From: Monarcha castaneiventris obscurior
Taxonomy: Eukaryota > Chordata > Aves > Passeriformes > Monarchidae
Length of the DNA stretch: 64,000 nt
Assembly (NCBI GenBank): GCA_026261815.1
Contig: JAMPIT010000417.1
Location: forward strand, 3,877,501-3,941,500
Direction: 5' to 3'
The notes below the pieces were generated by a model. It saw only the letters and a program-made list of their open reading frames with translations. It was not told the DNA's origin and ran no database searches. This document shows positions 1 to 15,200 of this stretch, in pieces. Position numbers and translations under genes: made by a program. How positions within the stretch are numbered: position 1 is the stretch's first letter; each line of letters begins with the position of its first letter.

Positions 1-53
1 AACAATCAATATTTTCAGGTATTGCTTAAAAATATTTTGTTAAACCTACTTAC

Positions 54-229
54 CTTTCTCCAGAAAGCTTTGACTATCACTTCCATCACTCTCTATCAAA
101 TGATCCTCTAGCATCATACTATCGATAGAGATGGTATCCAGAGAAACTTGTGATGGACTTCTCTTCATATTTTTGTAAGAAACAGAGAATGCAGGGAGGT
201 TGGATGAGCAGCGTTCCTTAGGCTTAGCA
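54..229 (-). CDS. UHRF1BP1L: UHRF1BP1L coding exon 15 (last in window)
   Basis: Residues 1079-1138. Opens [10 protein letters not shown] and carries [20 protein letters not shown] and then a Met/Leu/Glu/Ser/Asp-rich stretch ending SFLEKG. Acceptor TTTAAAAG, donor G|GTAAGT at 53. The remaining ~325 residues lie outside the window. Confidence 0.93.
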
Positions 230-3200
230 CTTTTAAAATATAAAGATATGAGGAAATTATTATTTCAAATGAAAGGAAATACATAGAAGTTACTTTAAAA
301 AATTCCTCTAAACCAGGCAAGATATAAAACAAAAAAATCTGATTATTCAATAATCCTTTGATAAGAAAAAGAGGTAAATGTAGAAACAACATATATTCAT
401 CCAGGTATTTGTGTCAATAATTCTCTCAATACATATTTCCTAACATTTAAACTAAAAGTAAATAGTTTAAATCAATTAACTAACACTTCATCTTAACTTT
501 CACTGAATGCTGAATACTGCATAACTTCTTACATACTTTAAAAATGTTCAACTGCTAGAACACAGAATCACGGAACAGCCTGAGTTGGAAGGACCACTGA
601 GGCCAACTCTTAAGATGTTCCCTTCCTGACTACTAAAAATACTACAAGTCTGTGGCCAACAGGATTGCTAAATATTTTCAGGGAGTGGGAAAACTGATTT
701 AGTATTAAATCTTCTATACCTTGATGAAGACTGGGATGCAAACATTTTAACTGAAGTCACTTTGTCTTTGTTGATTTCAAGCTCTTCAGATTCTAAGGCA
801 GCTTCTGTTTCCAAGTCAGCGACTTGGTTAGGACAGCCTTCAGTTGTGCCTTCCTGTTCATTTAACTTATTTATGTTTCTGTCATCCTCTTTATCAATGA
901 GAAATTCAGTAGAATCATCTCTTTTATTTAAAATGGACACCGAATCCCTAGGATTCAAACTACTTTTCTCACTTAGAGGTCCACACACCTCCTCTGAATC
1001 ACTTCTACTAAAAAGTCCACTGCTTCCTCCTTCACTTGTATCACCCAAACCTTTATCTGATGCATCATCAGAAAATGACATTGCTTTCTGAAAATCCGTA
1101 TTACTGTCTGATTTAAACAAAAGAGGATCCATTAAAATTCCTTTATTAACTTCAGCATTCAGAGGCTTGCAGTCATTTACATAATCAAAATTAGTAATAC
1201 CAGCTTCCACTATCTTACTACCAACTAATTTACTCTCTGAAGTAAGAGTTTCTCCATTTCCCACAGGAGAGAGTTCTGATGCCACGGGACTTCCTTCTTC
1301 CTCAAGAGGAGACTTACAAGGGTTTCCCTGAGTCACTGGATGGAGCAGTAAGGCTACTTCTGCACTTTTCAGTAGGATCCCAATGCAGACATCTGTTTGC
1401 TTTGCAGGTTTTCCTGTCACTGCCTCTACGTCATTCCTTAAGTTTTCCAGGAGCAATACAAGAGATTCATGGAGGAACAGCAAAAAAAGATACTGGTAGT
1501 GATTGATCTGCACGCTTACATGTTTTTGAACATGGACAAGAACATGTACATCTGCATCAGAGGAAGAGCTTTCAGAAAGCACTCCTGAAGTCTCAGACAT
1601 TTGAATACCATTGGTCAAGGGCTCTGTCTCACTGCTGTAATACTCCTTTAGAAGTTTCTTACGTTGCAATCTATTAGAGAAATCACTAGATTCACTTTTT
1701 GGAATGTTCAAGGCTGTCTGGTTATGTGATACAAGCTCTTTTTGTGACTTTGCAAATCTTATTGGCTGGCAAATCCAAAGTGAAAGCGGGAAAGAGTCCA
1801 CAAAGCTTATTGGTCGGCCTTTCCCACTTTTCATTCCTTCATAATCTATCCAAAACTGGGAAAAATGCACTGCCCAAACATCAGTAGCTGCAGATGTCTT
1901 TAATGCATATTTGTTCAGTTCTGGGATAATAAAACCTTTATAAACATCATGCATTTTGGTATCTTGCTCATGAGCATGTCTCTGGAAGATTGGATGCAAG
2001 AGATTAAAATTTTTTTGGGATTTAGGAAAAGTGGTGAAAGTTCTACTGAAAAATTCGGAGTCCTTGAAATTCTGAAACAAAGCTTCTAGATCAGAGTGTC
2101 TGCAGTTTGGTGAGCATCTGGTATTCGTAGCAATCATCTCTGAACTTTGAATGGACAGTGCACGAGGTTGATCTTTATGAATTTCAGGTTTGTTTTCAAA
2201 TGGGATGATGATCTGCAAGGGAGAAATACATTTTGTCTAGTTAAAAATGCATAGATTAAGAAGGTATACAATTAAAGAAACCAAATAATAGCCATGACAG
2301 CTGATACAGAGGGATATAATTATAATTTTATGAGAAATCAAGCATAGTGACAGACAACAGGGATAAGTCAGGCTCACAGACTATGATTTATGTTTTCTCT
2401 CATTTTTAAGAAGGATGCTGTGGCATCAATATTTGTACAAAAACATAAGGGTCTAAGGCTTTTCTTATCTGAAGGTCTTAAATTTAGTTCTGCTATATTA
2501 GGCTGAAGTGGCTCATTTGTTCAACTCAAGCAGCTTGGCAGAAAGTTTCTGCAAGTGTTTCCAAAATTCACAGCTTTGAAAAAAAGATTATTATAATTTG
2601 GAGTTCAATCTGGCTTGTCAGATAGGGTTTTTCACCATACCGAGTACTACAGCATTTTATTTCTGTGTTAAGATACAAGCAAACAGTTAAATGTGCTAAT
2701 GCAGCTAATACTTCTAACATTGCAGATACAGATTAGTATTTTTGACAATTATCTGATAACACATAACACATTTGTTTCATCAGGAAAATAATAATAATAT
2801 ACTTAACCTCCTAAAGAACAACAAAATAGTTCAGCACACTGTATTTAATTTAACATGCGTATTTTTAGTGCACATTTTAAAGTAAACATATTTTATGCCA
2901 AATGCTGTATCCTAAATTGTTAACATGAACCCTGGCCACTCTAGTTTTGCTAATATCAGTTACACTGCCTTCTATCACAATATCTCCCTTCTGAGTCTAG
3001 AAAGTAGGAGTAAAAAAATCATCCCTAAAGACACTTAAAGATAGAGGTAATGAAGCTTCTTCATTTAAATACAAGGACTCAGAAAAAAATAACCAAATAA
3101 AATAATTAACTATATGATATGTAAACATCAAGCACACTATTAAAATATTCATCATTTGTTAGAATAAAAATAATGCTGTTAATACACGGGTGACATAATT

Positions 3201-6200
3201 AATATGAATCAAGGTTTGAGGGATTTAAGAATACTTTTATCTTCTCTTAGTTTAGTGGGCTATTCACATGTAATAACTCAGTATCAGATCAATCTATATT
3301 TGCAGACTTCCAGTTGTTTGCTCTTAATAACTGTTTTTATTCAGTACAAACCATGTACTTGTAAAGTTTTGTTAAGTATGTACCAGAAGCTTAGAAAGAT
3401 AACTATCTCTCCACATGCTGAATTTTTAGAACCCCTGAAACCTCTCCTGTGGGCACCACTGAAAAGACTCATTTTGTTCAACCCTGAACCTTGGAAACCA
3501 TACAATGAAATTCCCAATGCAAACAGGGGAAATTTATCTGCTCAATAAGCCTCTTTAAAAAAAAAGAATGAGAAGACAAGGGAAACAAAAATTTGATGTT
3601 TGGCTGTATTAACAAGCACCACTCCTCTGGAATAAGCATACAGAGAACTCATGCACCTGAACTACACCAACAGCCAGCATGAAACAGAAAATGGTGAGAA
3701 TGGGTTTTGGAGAAGGAAATAAACCTTCAGATGAACTGCTTTCCTTACGCTAGGCACTCACTAACACGACTAAAAAGAGTTTTGATATAATACAACCAGA
3801 AGAACAAGGGAGGGCCCTTGCATTAATATAGAGTACAAATATTAATTTTCCACTAGTTATTTTTACTTTGGTGCTCAATTTCTTTTTAGTTCCACTATGT
3901 CAAGTTCACTGATCACAGGGATATACTTTGTTAGTACTCCCACTCAGGTCTTCAGTACAAAACCAAAATACCCCTAGGACACAGATGAAGTACAGGAGAC
4001 AAGATGTCTGCCTTCAAACCATCATATTCTGCAGAGTTTTTTAGAGTAGCATTTTTTCATTCATTTAGGTATTTATTTCTTAAGTTGCTCTGCTCACAGC
4101 TTTTCAGAATAAGAAAAGAAAGTGTCTTCCAAACAACCACAAAACCCCTCCTCAGTGACATTGTACCTTTAACATTAGTCCATCCACTCTAACATCAACA
4201 TGTTCATCTGATTTTGAATTGTCATTTAACTTGTACATGGCCATGAACTGAGTAAGACTCTGTTTCAAATCCAACACAAACTGGTTTAGCCAAAGAATAC
4301 TTCTCTGATCCAGGGTGAACTGTAAAGCATTCAGCTGGCCATACAAATTTGGACATGGAACTAAAAGAGAAAAGAAAATGAAACCATGAGAATAAGTAAA
4401 ATGTTTATGGGTTGCGTTTTGTTTGGTTTTTAAATCATTGCAAACTTACGTTTTCACCAGTACTTTTCATTGGGGAAAGAAAAGAAACCCGCTCCTTTAG
4501 TCTCAAGGAAGAATAAATTGTTAGCGGATACCTGAAGCAATGCTTCTTTCTCTCGCTCCAAGAAAGTAACTGAATTTTTGAGTGTAAAAAAACTAATAGA
4601 ATTAAGTCTGAGGAAAGGGGGAGAATATTCTCATTACAGAAGGAGGGCAAGACCATGGAAATTTGCTGTTCCCAAGTCCCATCCCCAAGCAATCCACTAA
4701 CATTTCTGTATATAAAAACAGGGCGAGCCACAGAACACATTCGTACAAATAACTCCAGCAGTTCTTTGTTGCATTTTAGGTATTACTGCAATAGTTTGAG
4801 TTCTTTTATGTAGCCAGACAGTGAAATTGCAGAAACAATATGTGGATGTTGGAGAATGAATAATTCATGTGCCAATAAAAATACTGCAAGTGTTTTCAGA
4901 CTGAAAAAACATGTTTATAAAAAAAACAGTATTAATAGGAGTTTGCCAGGAGCAGGTACTGTGGAAATGGAGCAGTCTTGTGCTCTAGCCATTTTAGAAA
5001 GCCATTACCTATTTCCGAGCTTTAAGCTTCACAAATGTGAAAGTAACATGCAAAATTTATGCTTCAGTACAAAAAAAAAAAAAAAAAAAGTCTTACTAGG
5101 AAAGTCCTTTCCATCTGGGTAGTAATATTCAGTGAATTCAATATGAATAGCTGGCATTTCTGGTGGAAGATAAAGTGACTTTTTATTGCAAGAGATCAGA
5201 GCTTTAGGGGAAGAACGACATTGGTCTGCTGTTGAAACCTGTAAAAGATAAAAGATCATTTCATTAACACATTACATTTTTATGAATGTGTTAACATTTT
5301 TAGTTGCAAGGTACTGTCCCTAGTAAGGTAACGTTCCACTGCTCTTGTGTGTAGGTCCCCAAGTACAACACAAAGTGCTGACAGTAAGAAAGATTTAACT
5401 GCCTTGTAGCAGAAATTATTTGCATAGAACAGTTTCACAAGAAAACTGTTTTAAAGGTACCAGATCCCCTTCCTTCCTGTGAGGCAAGTGGCAGCAGGTC
5501 ACTTTCAAAGGTGTTCAGCAGAAGCCTAGGATGATTTGATTTTTTATTGCAAATCTTACAGCTCCTGTTTAAGCATTTATGCTTGGATGGAGTGAGTTCC
5601 CATACAGTCTGGTCCAAATAAGGGAGAGATAAGCTAGATAAGTTTATTACACATATCAGGAAGTTCTTGTACTGTCATAAGAACAAATTCCAGTATACAG
5701 GCCAATTCTCAAACTGTATGCTAAGCAAGGTGTTCAGCATGCACTTAGCAGAGGTATGTATGCTTGAATATGCCTGATGGTCTGCTTCACAGGAGAATCA
5801 ATACACTATGGAACAGTTATCTACATTTCTGTTTCCTTACAATTAACGACAATTAAAATCAAGTAAGAAATCAACATTTGATTTATATTTGACCTTAAAT
5901 TTTATTGAATGTATCCTAGTTTAAAAAGTATGTTGCCAAAACAAAGCTCTTTCATTCAACAGTTAGTAGGTCAAACTGCTAGCTGGAAATTACTCAATGT
6001 ATTAATATTGAACATATGATGATGTCTACTAGAATGAGTTTCACTAGAAATAATGAATACATGACCTTTATAAGCCTGCTTCACTCTATGTAGCTGTTTT
6101 CAAGAGGCAAACATATCAGCATTAACACACACAAAAATTCAAGTAAAATGATCTATTTAGAAAAATAGCTTTTATGAAACTGCACAGAAATAATAATTTA

Positions 6201-9200
6201 AAAATTGAAAATGTGTTTGTGTAGAGACAAGAGCAGAAAGCAAATGGAAACATGAACAGTACAAAACAATAGTATAAAATCACTTCAGATCCAGATGAAG
6301 GCTCCTATCAGCAATCTGGACTCTCCCAAAACACCAGAAGTGATGTGGCAAAAAAATGTTAGAAACTGGAACAAGAGCTAGCAGAAATCACAATGACGAA
6401 GGACACATACTAAACATTTTTGTTAGGACCTGAAATTTAGAGTAGATCCTCCCATATCACTACCATTCTGCCTAATGGAGATACACTTCTTCTGTATTCC
6501 ACTTGCCTCAGAACAGTCAATCTGGACCACAACAAGCAACTAAAACTACTCATTCTAACAAAGGGAAGGGGGATGGAAATGGTTAAAGTGTCTGCTCAAA
6601 ATATCACTGGAGAGGGAGTATCTGGAAAAAAAATTAAAAACTTAAAAAAACCTCTTAACAGTTTTTAATGTACTTTGAAAAACATAACAATAAGAAAAGC
6701 ATGATACACAAAACCACTTATTAAAATATTGGGCACATAACATAGTATAATGAAAAGATTAAATTCCAAATTCATAATTTGGAGAACAGCAGAACTTGGG
6801 TCCAACACATAGCTGTGATAGGATCACAATTTTAACAAAGCAGAAGCAGTTCCATAAAGGTCTAATCCAAGAATGAATGGAAAGACTCATTCATTTCAAT
6901 GGGCTTCATATAGTCCCTTAAAAACCACAATTACATTACAGCCAAGGGTGGAGTAGCCCCAGTTTTACTAACTTAAAGAAATGTACCTGATATATATTGA
7001 AATCTGCAAGTCTAACCACAATAGGACTAGACATCAGTTTGCCCTTTGGTTGTTGGGAAGATACAGAGGAAGCCCTAGATGTTCCCTTCGGTATCTGCTC
7101 CTTGCCTGTAGGAAAGAACAGTGATGGAATCATTGATAAGAACAGTCTTTTTTTCATAGTTTTAATTTTTCATGGAAGTAGAGAATTAGTGATATAAACA
7201 AAATACCTGTTTGTAGGTTCTGAGGAGATACAGCAGGTGGTGATTTGGGAGGAGAATCTATGGCCTGATCCTTCACAGCCTGCTTAAGCAATTCAACATT
7301 GCTTTTGAATTCATTTAATAATTCTTTGGCCCATCCACTTCTGGTTTTAGTGGCATCACTGTAATGCATCCAGTGATCACAGCTGTCTCCTGCAAGTAAG
7401 AGAAATGGGGAAAATATTAGCTCATTTGGAATTTTGCTTCTAACAGGATAACAAGTTTCCACTATTTCACAATTACTCTTTAAACTATAAGCTCATTGCA
7501 TGCTGTAATTATAGAACAACAGCAGTCATACCAGACGTTAAAACAGAAGTTATATATTCCATAAAACCAAGTCTCAGCACTTCACAAAATCACTCAGAAT
7601 ATAGCATTGCCAGCTGCCTTATAACACCACTAACACCCAAAACATCATTGAGTATTTTCAGTTCAGAGAAATCTTATGACACATTAATGTCATATGTGAG
7701 AACATGCAAAAAATGTTCCACTGAAAAAAAAAGTGAGAGCAAGTAACAGAATGATGTTCTCATGCTCACTTTTTCCAAGCTTATCTTTCCTGCCAGAACT
7801 GTGTCCTAAGAAGTTCCTGGTCCCTTTCCAGAAATGTATTCTTTTTGTCTTGGTTCTCTAGCACCTTTATGGCACACAAACAAGAAGGTAAGTCCACGAA
7901 GTGCTGCAGCACACACAGTCTTAAAAAACAATCCCACTGGAAATTCTTTTGTTCCTGTTTTCAAATCCAACATGTTTCTGTTGGATTTGAAAACAGTGTT
8001 GGTCAAGCACTCAAACCTCTGAAAGAAATCACTGTATCTTCAAATAGTCCCTGTAAGGATGAACATCTTTACTAACCTGTTCAATAACAAGGATACAATA
8101 ACAAATAATTTGTAACAGTTGGTAGATTACTCTTTAAATACTACCATGTGAACACTTACTTTATTAGGACTTAATGAGTTTTTGGATACTTATACTAGGG
8201 ATGAGTAAATATGTTTGCTATTAAAACAGGAAAATGATTCTGGGAAAAAAGTGATTTCAAGTCTAAATGCAAATATTGCAGCATTGAAGAAACTTTTAGG
8301 GTGGGGCCTATCACAAGAGATGATATTTTTCCCCACACTTCTTCCTCACAGTTATCTTCGTAGGTTATTCACATTTTTATAGCTAAGGAAGAAGATAAAG
8401 GAACAGGGAAGAAACCAGAAATGGAACAAAAGCACAAACTCTGAAGGACCTACAGGACTTTCTTAGTAACACCATTAGGGAAAGCTCAAATGCCCCTCTG
8501 GGAAGTCAGTTTGGGCTGCTGCCTCTCTGAAGTGCTTGCACACAAACACATGCAGCATCACGAACGTGTGGGAGCAGGGCAACCACAGGGGTGCGCAGGT
8601 GTAGGCAAATCTCCTTAGGATCACAGACACGTGGCCAGACAGCACACACCACTGACATGCTGCAGGGGATGAACACGGGCTTTGGGGAAGCACAAGGGGC
8701 TATGGAGGGTGAGACCAATGGGAACAGGAGCTCAGCCTTGGGAGGGATGATCAGCCAACTGAGTGTTTACAGGCTGGCAGTAGAGGACAGGCCAACATGA
8801 ATAATGATAAGGATTTCTGCTCCAGACCATCTGATTAGGAAGATGATCAGGCCCTTTTTCTTGTCACGTGCTTTGTGGCGCATCCTGTCTCTTCTAAATA
8901 TTTTAGATTTCCACTAGAAATTATTCATGAGAAATGTTTTATTTGTAAGAAACACTTCTTCGGAAATTGCTAACATTTTTTAAGTAACATTTCTTAACAA
9001 AAGGCTACACAATTGAACCTCTACACACTGAAAATCTTGTTTAGCAAAATAAAATAAAAAGCAAAACACTGATTGGAAATGGACATAAAATGACAGACTT
9101 CTATATATGAAAAAAATCTAGCAGACTGATTCTTGCACATATCCAGTTACTGAATTCTCAATATGCAATACTGCCTTCCTCTGTCAACACAAAATTCTCT

Positions 9201-12200
9201 TCATGTCAGAAATGTGTAAACACTGTTTTGCTGACCAAACAAAACAGTGAAAAGCATTTGGCCTAAAACAGCTCATTCGCAGAAATTAAATTGGTTCCCA
9301 GGTTGTTGCTATTGTTGTTTGTTTTTGCATATGGAAGGAAGTAAAAAGGTGCATTTCAAATGGTTTGAGCATGATTATCTAAGCTGTATACATATACACA
9401 CAAATTTTTTTAGCATTCAAGCACAGGTAATTCATAAAATGCTCCCTTTCATACCTGCTTTGTGAAATGGATAATAGTCCACTGTTAAATAGCTGAAGGA
9501 AAGCTGCATGGCCCCTCCTGTAACACGTCTGTTTGGGTCTGTAAAACAAAATAATGCTTGGCTCTGCAGATATTGCATTTAGCAAGTTAGTTCTATGTTG
9601 CTGTAATCCTTTAAACACCTAACAGCTACTGCTTTCTTCCCTTTACTGTCTCTCCTTACAACCTCATTATCTTCCCTCAAAATCTTCATTCAGAGAGTCT
9701 TCACTGGTTCCTAAAGATCAGCTTGTAGAATTCTGTACTCAGTCACTACTTACAAATTGCATACTGTTTTCAATGTTATTAAAAAGACAACACTTTGAAA
9801 ACATGTTACTGCAGTTTTTCTGAAACAAAACTTTTTACACTGCATATATTATTATGAGCAGTCTTTGAAATCAACATATACTTTCAAAATACTACATAAT
9901 ATAATTTTATCTGACAAATACTGCAGGAAAGGGGTCTTCTGAGAATCTTCTCTTCTGACTTTTTCCACTGTTGAATTTAAACTTCATGGCCAAAAATAAA
10001 GGACCAATGAAGAGATCTCACCAGAAGTGATGAATTCCGACTGCAGTGGATACACTGCATGTAAGGAAATACACCTCTAGCCAGTGAACCTTATGCTCTG
10101 CTGCTCTGAAAGTGTCTTCCCTGATCAAGGAAATGCATTTGTTAAACCCTAAGTTTTTCATACTCTTCTTCAGCAGACCTTGTATGTTTCCATAAATTTT
10201 TCCGTGACTAGCCAGCTTCTTGAATATACACCAATATGTCACTCTCCTATGACCACTTTTAAAAGGCGTGAAAAAAGTGCCTTCATTTGTTTTTTTCCCT
10301 GATTCTAAATGTGACTACCTGCAATAGGCTTTTGTTAAAAAGAAATAGTACAAGATTTACACACAAAATTTTAGAGTTACAGGACACTTGTTCCATTCTT
10401 TCCATGTGGTGCAGATCGTTGCACCACATTGTGCAATTAGTGTCTAAATTGTCTAAATTAGTAACATAAAGAGGACTGCTCTTTTATTAGTCTATGAGTA
10501 TTACAGAAGCAGATTGTAGTGACCCCTTCAAGCTACAGAAATGCTGCCAGTGCATTCTTCATAATGCAGTTAACTTATAAAAGAAAAAAACGCAGCAGTA
10601 ACAATCAGACTGACAGAATCAGGTCCTAGAAGACAGAAAAACACAGAAGCTACTAGCAACCTTAGTTTTTGCACTTATTCTAAAACAATTACATTTAAAA
10701 ATGAAATGTTGTTCTGACAGAGCCACCTAAATAACTTTACATGTGTCCACAGACACTGGAGACAATTCTGACTGTTCCACTAAACAAAAGTCTCCTGACC
10801 TTATTGTATTATTATTGTCTCATTTTTGTATTCCTCAAAATAGCTCCTAAAGATGATTATGATTCACACACAGGTTACTTTAAAAAAAACTTACCTTTTT
10901 CTTTAGAATGGATATCATCACATATATGTAGGTCCAAATGGGAAATTACTAAGTGATAAGAAGTTTCCTTAACATCAAAATCATTAAACAATTTTACTAT
11001 TGCATCATTTTGATCAGGTGCTGCTGTTGTCTGGTGCGCTTTCACCTGCTGGGAGCTGGGTGCAGGGGCAGAGCTCTGAAAAAATATTTAGTCGTATCAA
11101 TTTATAATGTTTATTGTTTCTTTCAAGCATAAGCATCCATTTACTGACACAAAACAGGCCTTTGAAACAAGAAAAAAATCTGCATGACACGCATTCCCCC
11201 TTGGATTATTACTGAGATTTATGTGTACTGTTTTAGAATAAAGCTAAGTTGAGCTACTGGATGTGTGTCACTGCACTGCCAGTGCATCTCCCATTCTCCC
11301 TGTTCCCCACACTTCCTTACACTCCTGTCACTTGCAGCACTGGTATTTTTCTAACTTTTGTTGCAAGCTGTTCAGGGAACTAAACCAACAGTGGGCTCCT
11401 TTCTGCCCATTGAGCTCCTCAAGCTACATCACAATAGGGTCCAACATGAGTTGGTGCCAGTATCGGGGAACAGGTGAGACGCAAGCACAGGGCACTGAAG
11501 GGTCGGAACCTCCCTGCTCAACAGCAGGTAACCATTAGATTGCTGTGGCTAAACCTTCACACCACATTGTAAGGCATAAGGACCAGCACAAGAACTGAAC
11601 TCTCCATTACAGCATGCTAGCTTTAATCTACGAGATTCTCTACAACTGACTTTACAGTAATAAATCATGTTTTATTTTATAGCATTATCTTTTATCAGTG
11701 TACTTGTCCTGCTTCTTCAGACAAGAGGTGCCTCCCCTCAACACTCACAAAGCCCAGTTGGTTTAGCCTGCTCTGTGTGCTGAAGAACACCAAGATTTAT
11801 ATGCAGCATCAACAGCACAGATGTGCCAGCAGAAACACATTGAAAGTAGAATTGTTTTTCACTATATATTCCAATGAGAACCACATGAAGGTAAGCTCTT
11901 CATAAAAGCTAATTTTTCAGTACCATGAGAACTAACTAGACAAGCACTTTAAATCATTATGGTAAGCATATCTACCCACACATTAAGGTTACCTTAGTGT
12001 GTCTTAATTTTTTAAATTCATAACCAGAAAATATTTGGAGAACAAATTTACTAAACAGTCAATAAAGAGTTAAGTAAATACAGGAATCAAAACACTCTGT
12101 ATGTGGATAAAGAAATAAAACTTTTTTCTTTTCTGCAATGAATATCAATACACAAATTTTTGCAAAATATAAACTATTTTATACAATTCATTCCTAGTGT

Positions 12201-15200
12201 AATTTAAGATATACAGCTGAATGAAAATGAGTAACTGAACATTCTCTAAAATAAATTAACACAACTAACTACACTGTATTGTATTGTAGAACACCCAATA
12301 ATGATACCGTGAGACAATCAATTCTCATACCTGGGCTGTTTCAGAAGCCAAGCTTTTCCTCTGCTCTGCTGATTTCTCTATGGCTTCACTAAGAGATTTG
12401 GCATACTGCACCATGGCTTTCAACTGGGAATCAGTCAAAACCCACAGTAAATCATCCAGAATCAGAACCAGTTTAGATGCCACAACATTACAGTCTTTTA
12501 ACTGTAAAATAAAAATTTAAAAAAGTTGAACGATGTACTTACATTCCTTATATTAAATAAATGGGGTAAAGAAAAGCTGAATGCAAAAAGCAATAAGAAA
12601 CATTTTTTATTTTAAATTTTATCCCACTCATTACCTAAGAAGTACCTAAGAAACAGTATATTTATGCCTCACTCTATGTATTTGGCATGCACCAGATATT
12701 AAACTGCTGCATTTCTCTAAATGTAAGTAGTGTAAATACTACCTGAATCTAGAGAGATAAAACAACAAGCATCATCACAAACAAAGCTCTGCAGATTAAA
12801 CCATTTTATTAATAGGACCTATATAAGGTCTTCATTTTCAAAATCTGCCCGTACTATTTCTTGTAAACTCTACAGTCTTACCAGTTACATGTTGTTATAA
12901 ATTTAGTTCAGGGAATTCTACATTCGATATGGCCTAAATTTAAAATCTACTATGTGCATGTATGCATTAGGAGCATAAATTACAAATTAAAAAATAAAGT
13001 AAGATTTCAAACTTTTCAAATTTACCCTTCTTTTAAGCGTGACCCTAATTTTTGATTGGTTAGTAATCAGTCGAACTGGAGCACTCATGATTTCATGCTT
13101 AGAACTCTGGATTGCATCAGCTTCTATTCTGATCATCTGCCAGTTGATTTCTTTAAAAGTCAAAACCTTTAAAGACAGAAAAAAAGAGAAAAACACCTTG
13201 ATGCAATATGACAGTTTACTTGCACCTAACCCTGTGCATTGTGTATGTGTACATCTGCCCACATGTACACACAAACTCACATGAGCCATACAAACAGAAT
13301 AAATACAACTCACTTGTTATTCCACTTACAGCTGTCAGGAAGTAAAGCCCTCACCCTGCTTGCCACAGAAAGATTAAGCCACTTCCAAGCAGGCTGAGGT
13401 AACAAGCAGCATTTAAAATATTCAGAAGAAAATAAAGGTCACAACTACTGCATACAAGGTTGCTTTTGAGAGAGGAAAAAAAAGATTGTGTAGTTTAGTT
13501 TCAAAATGTTAAAAAAGAAAAGAGCAGGGAGGGAAGCAAAGCTACAGGATAGGAAACATTTTTTAGGAGTGTTATTTGGAGTTATTTCAATTAAAAGAGA
13601 AAGTTAAACATTGAGCACACTGCATGCCATGTAAATTCAAAGCTTTGAATCCACTACATGGATTTCTAGAAGACACAGCAAGCAACTGTTAGAATAATGA
13701 TACAAGAGCATCAAGTACAGCTGGACACTGAAAATCAAATATGGAAAAATGAGTGATGGTCCAGCAGGAACATCATGGAGAACATCAAATGAACAGGACA
13801 TCAATAGGAAAAAACAGTAATTCTAGTTTACCTAAAACTCCTTCCTACATGATTTGGATTATGGGATCAAGTTCCCTCAGTAAGTTCACAGACAACACTA
13901 AGCTGGAAGAGTGCTGATCTCCTGGAGGGTAGGAAGGTGCTGAAGAGGGATCTGGACAGTTTGGATTGATGAGCCAAGGGCAATTTTATGATGTTCAACA
14001 CGGAATTTTATGATGTTCAACAAGGCCAAGTGCCAAGTCCTGCACTTGGGTCACAACAACCTGAGGCAGCACCACAGGCTGGAGGCAGAGTGACTGTTCA
14101 GTTCTGGGCCCACCACTGCAAGACAAACATGGAGGTGGCTGGAGCATGCCCAGAGAAGGTGAAGGCTCTGGAGCACAAGTCTTATGAGGAGCATCTGAGG
14201 GAGACAGGCGTGTTTAGCCTGGAGAAAAGAAGGCTGAAAAGTGACCTTACTGCTCTCTACAACCACCTGAAAGGAGATTGCAGCAAGATGGGGGACAGTC
14301 TCTTCTCCCAAGCAGGAGACAAAACTAGCAACAGAACAAGAGGAAATGGCCTCAAGCTGCACCAGGGGAGGTTAAGGTAGGGACATCAGCAAGAATATTT
14401 TCACTAAAAGGCTGGTTAAGCATTGGAATGGGCTGCCCAGGGAAGTGGTGGAGTTACCATCCACGCAGATGTTCAGGAAATGACTGGACATGGCACTTAA
14501 TGCTATGGTATAGTGGGCATGGTGACATTTGGTCAAAAATTGGACTCAATTATCTTGGAGGTCTTTTCCAGCCTTAATGATTCCATGATTCTCTGATTAC
14601 CCTCTGAAGAAACAAAGATCAGCCATGAGTAAAGAGCAAGAACGAAAAATTTGTTTGGTATGTGTCTTATTCTTCACCTGTCATTCTCCTCTTGTCAATT
14701 TGAAAACCTTACAGCATGTGTCCTGAGAACATAAGTAGAGACTTAAGTAAAACATACCCAATGTGTCTGGAAAGGAGGCACACTCAGTCAAGTGAGCAAG
14801 ATGGAAAGTGCAGTGCAAAGCATCCTGAAACACTATTTGCAGAAAAGCAGAACACTTATCCTCCTCATCCAGGAGATGCAGCGTGATCGAAAGCTTCTAA
14901 AAGAATTCTAAGGAATTCCTTAACACATTAAGAATGTAGCTACAGTGCAAAGCCAAATGATTACACCCTAAAAATATCATTCAGCACATGTTATCTTTGA
15001 AGTACAGCACTGGTTTTGGTTTTCATGCAATTCACTGCTAACAAATCATTCTCTGTAATTTCTAGAAATTTGTTCCTGGTATTCATTGCACTAAAAGGAA
15101 CACTCCCCCAGGGAAAGCTCTGTTGTGTACAGGCCAACTGTTCAGAATCAAATTCTTCCTAAAAACCACAAAATCAAAAAATCTGCCAATACAAAACTCC

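Noticed and set aside
668..719. Extension of UHRF1BP1L exon 14 to the in-frame stop at 668
   Set aside because: A good donor (AG|GTATAG) lies at 719-720, and exon 15 continues the family sequence in the matching phase.
7955..7996. microRNA precursor
   Set aside because: The stem is 18 bp with a 6-nt loop and does not extend; too short for ordinary Drosha/Dicer processing.
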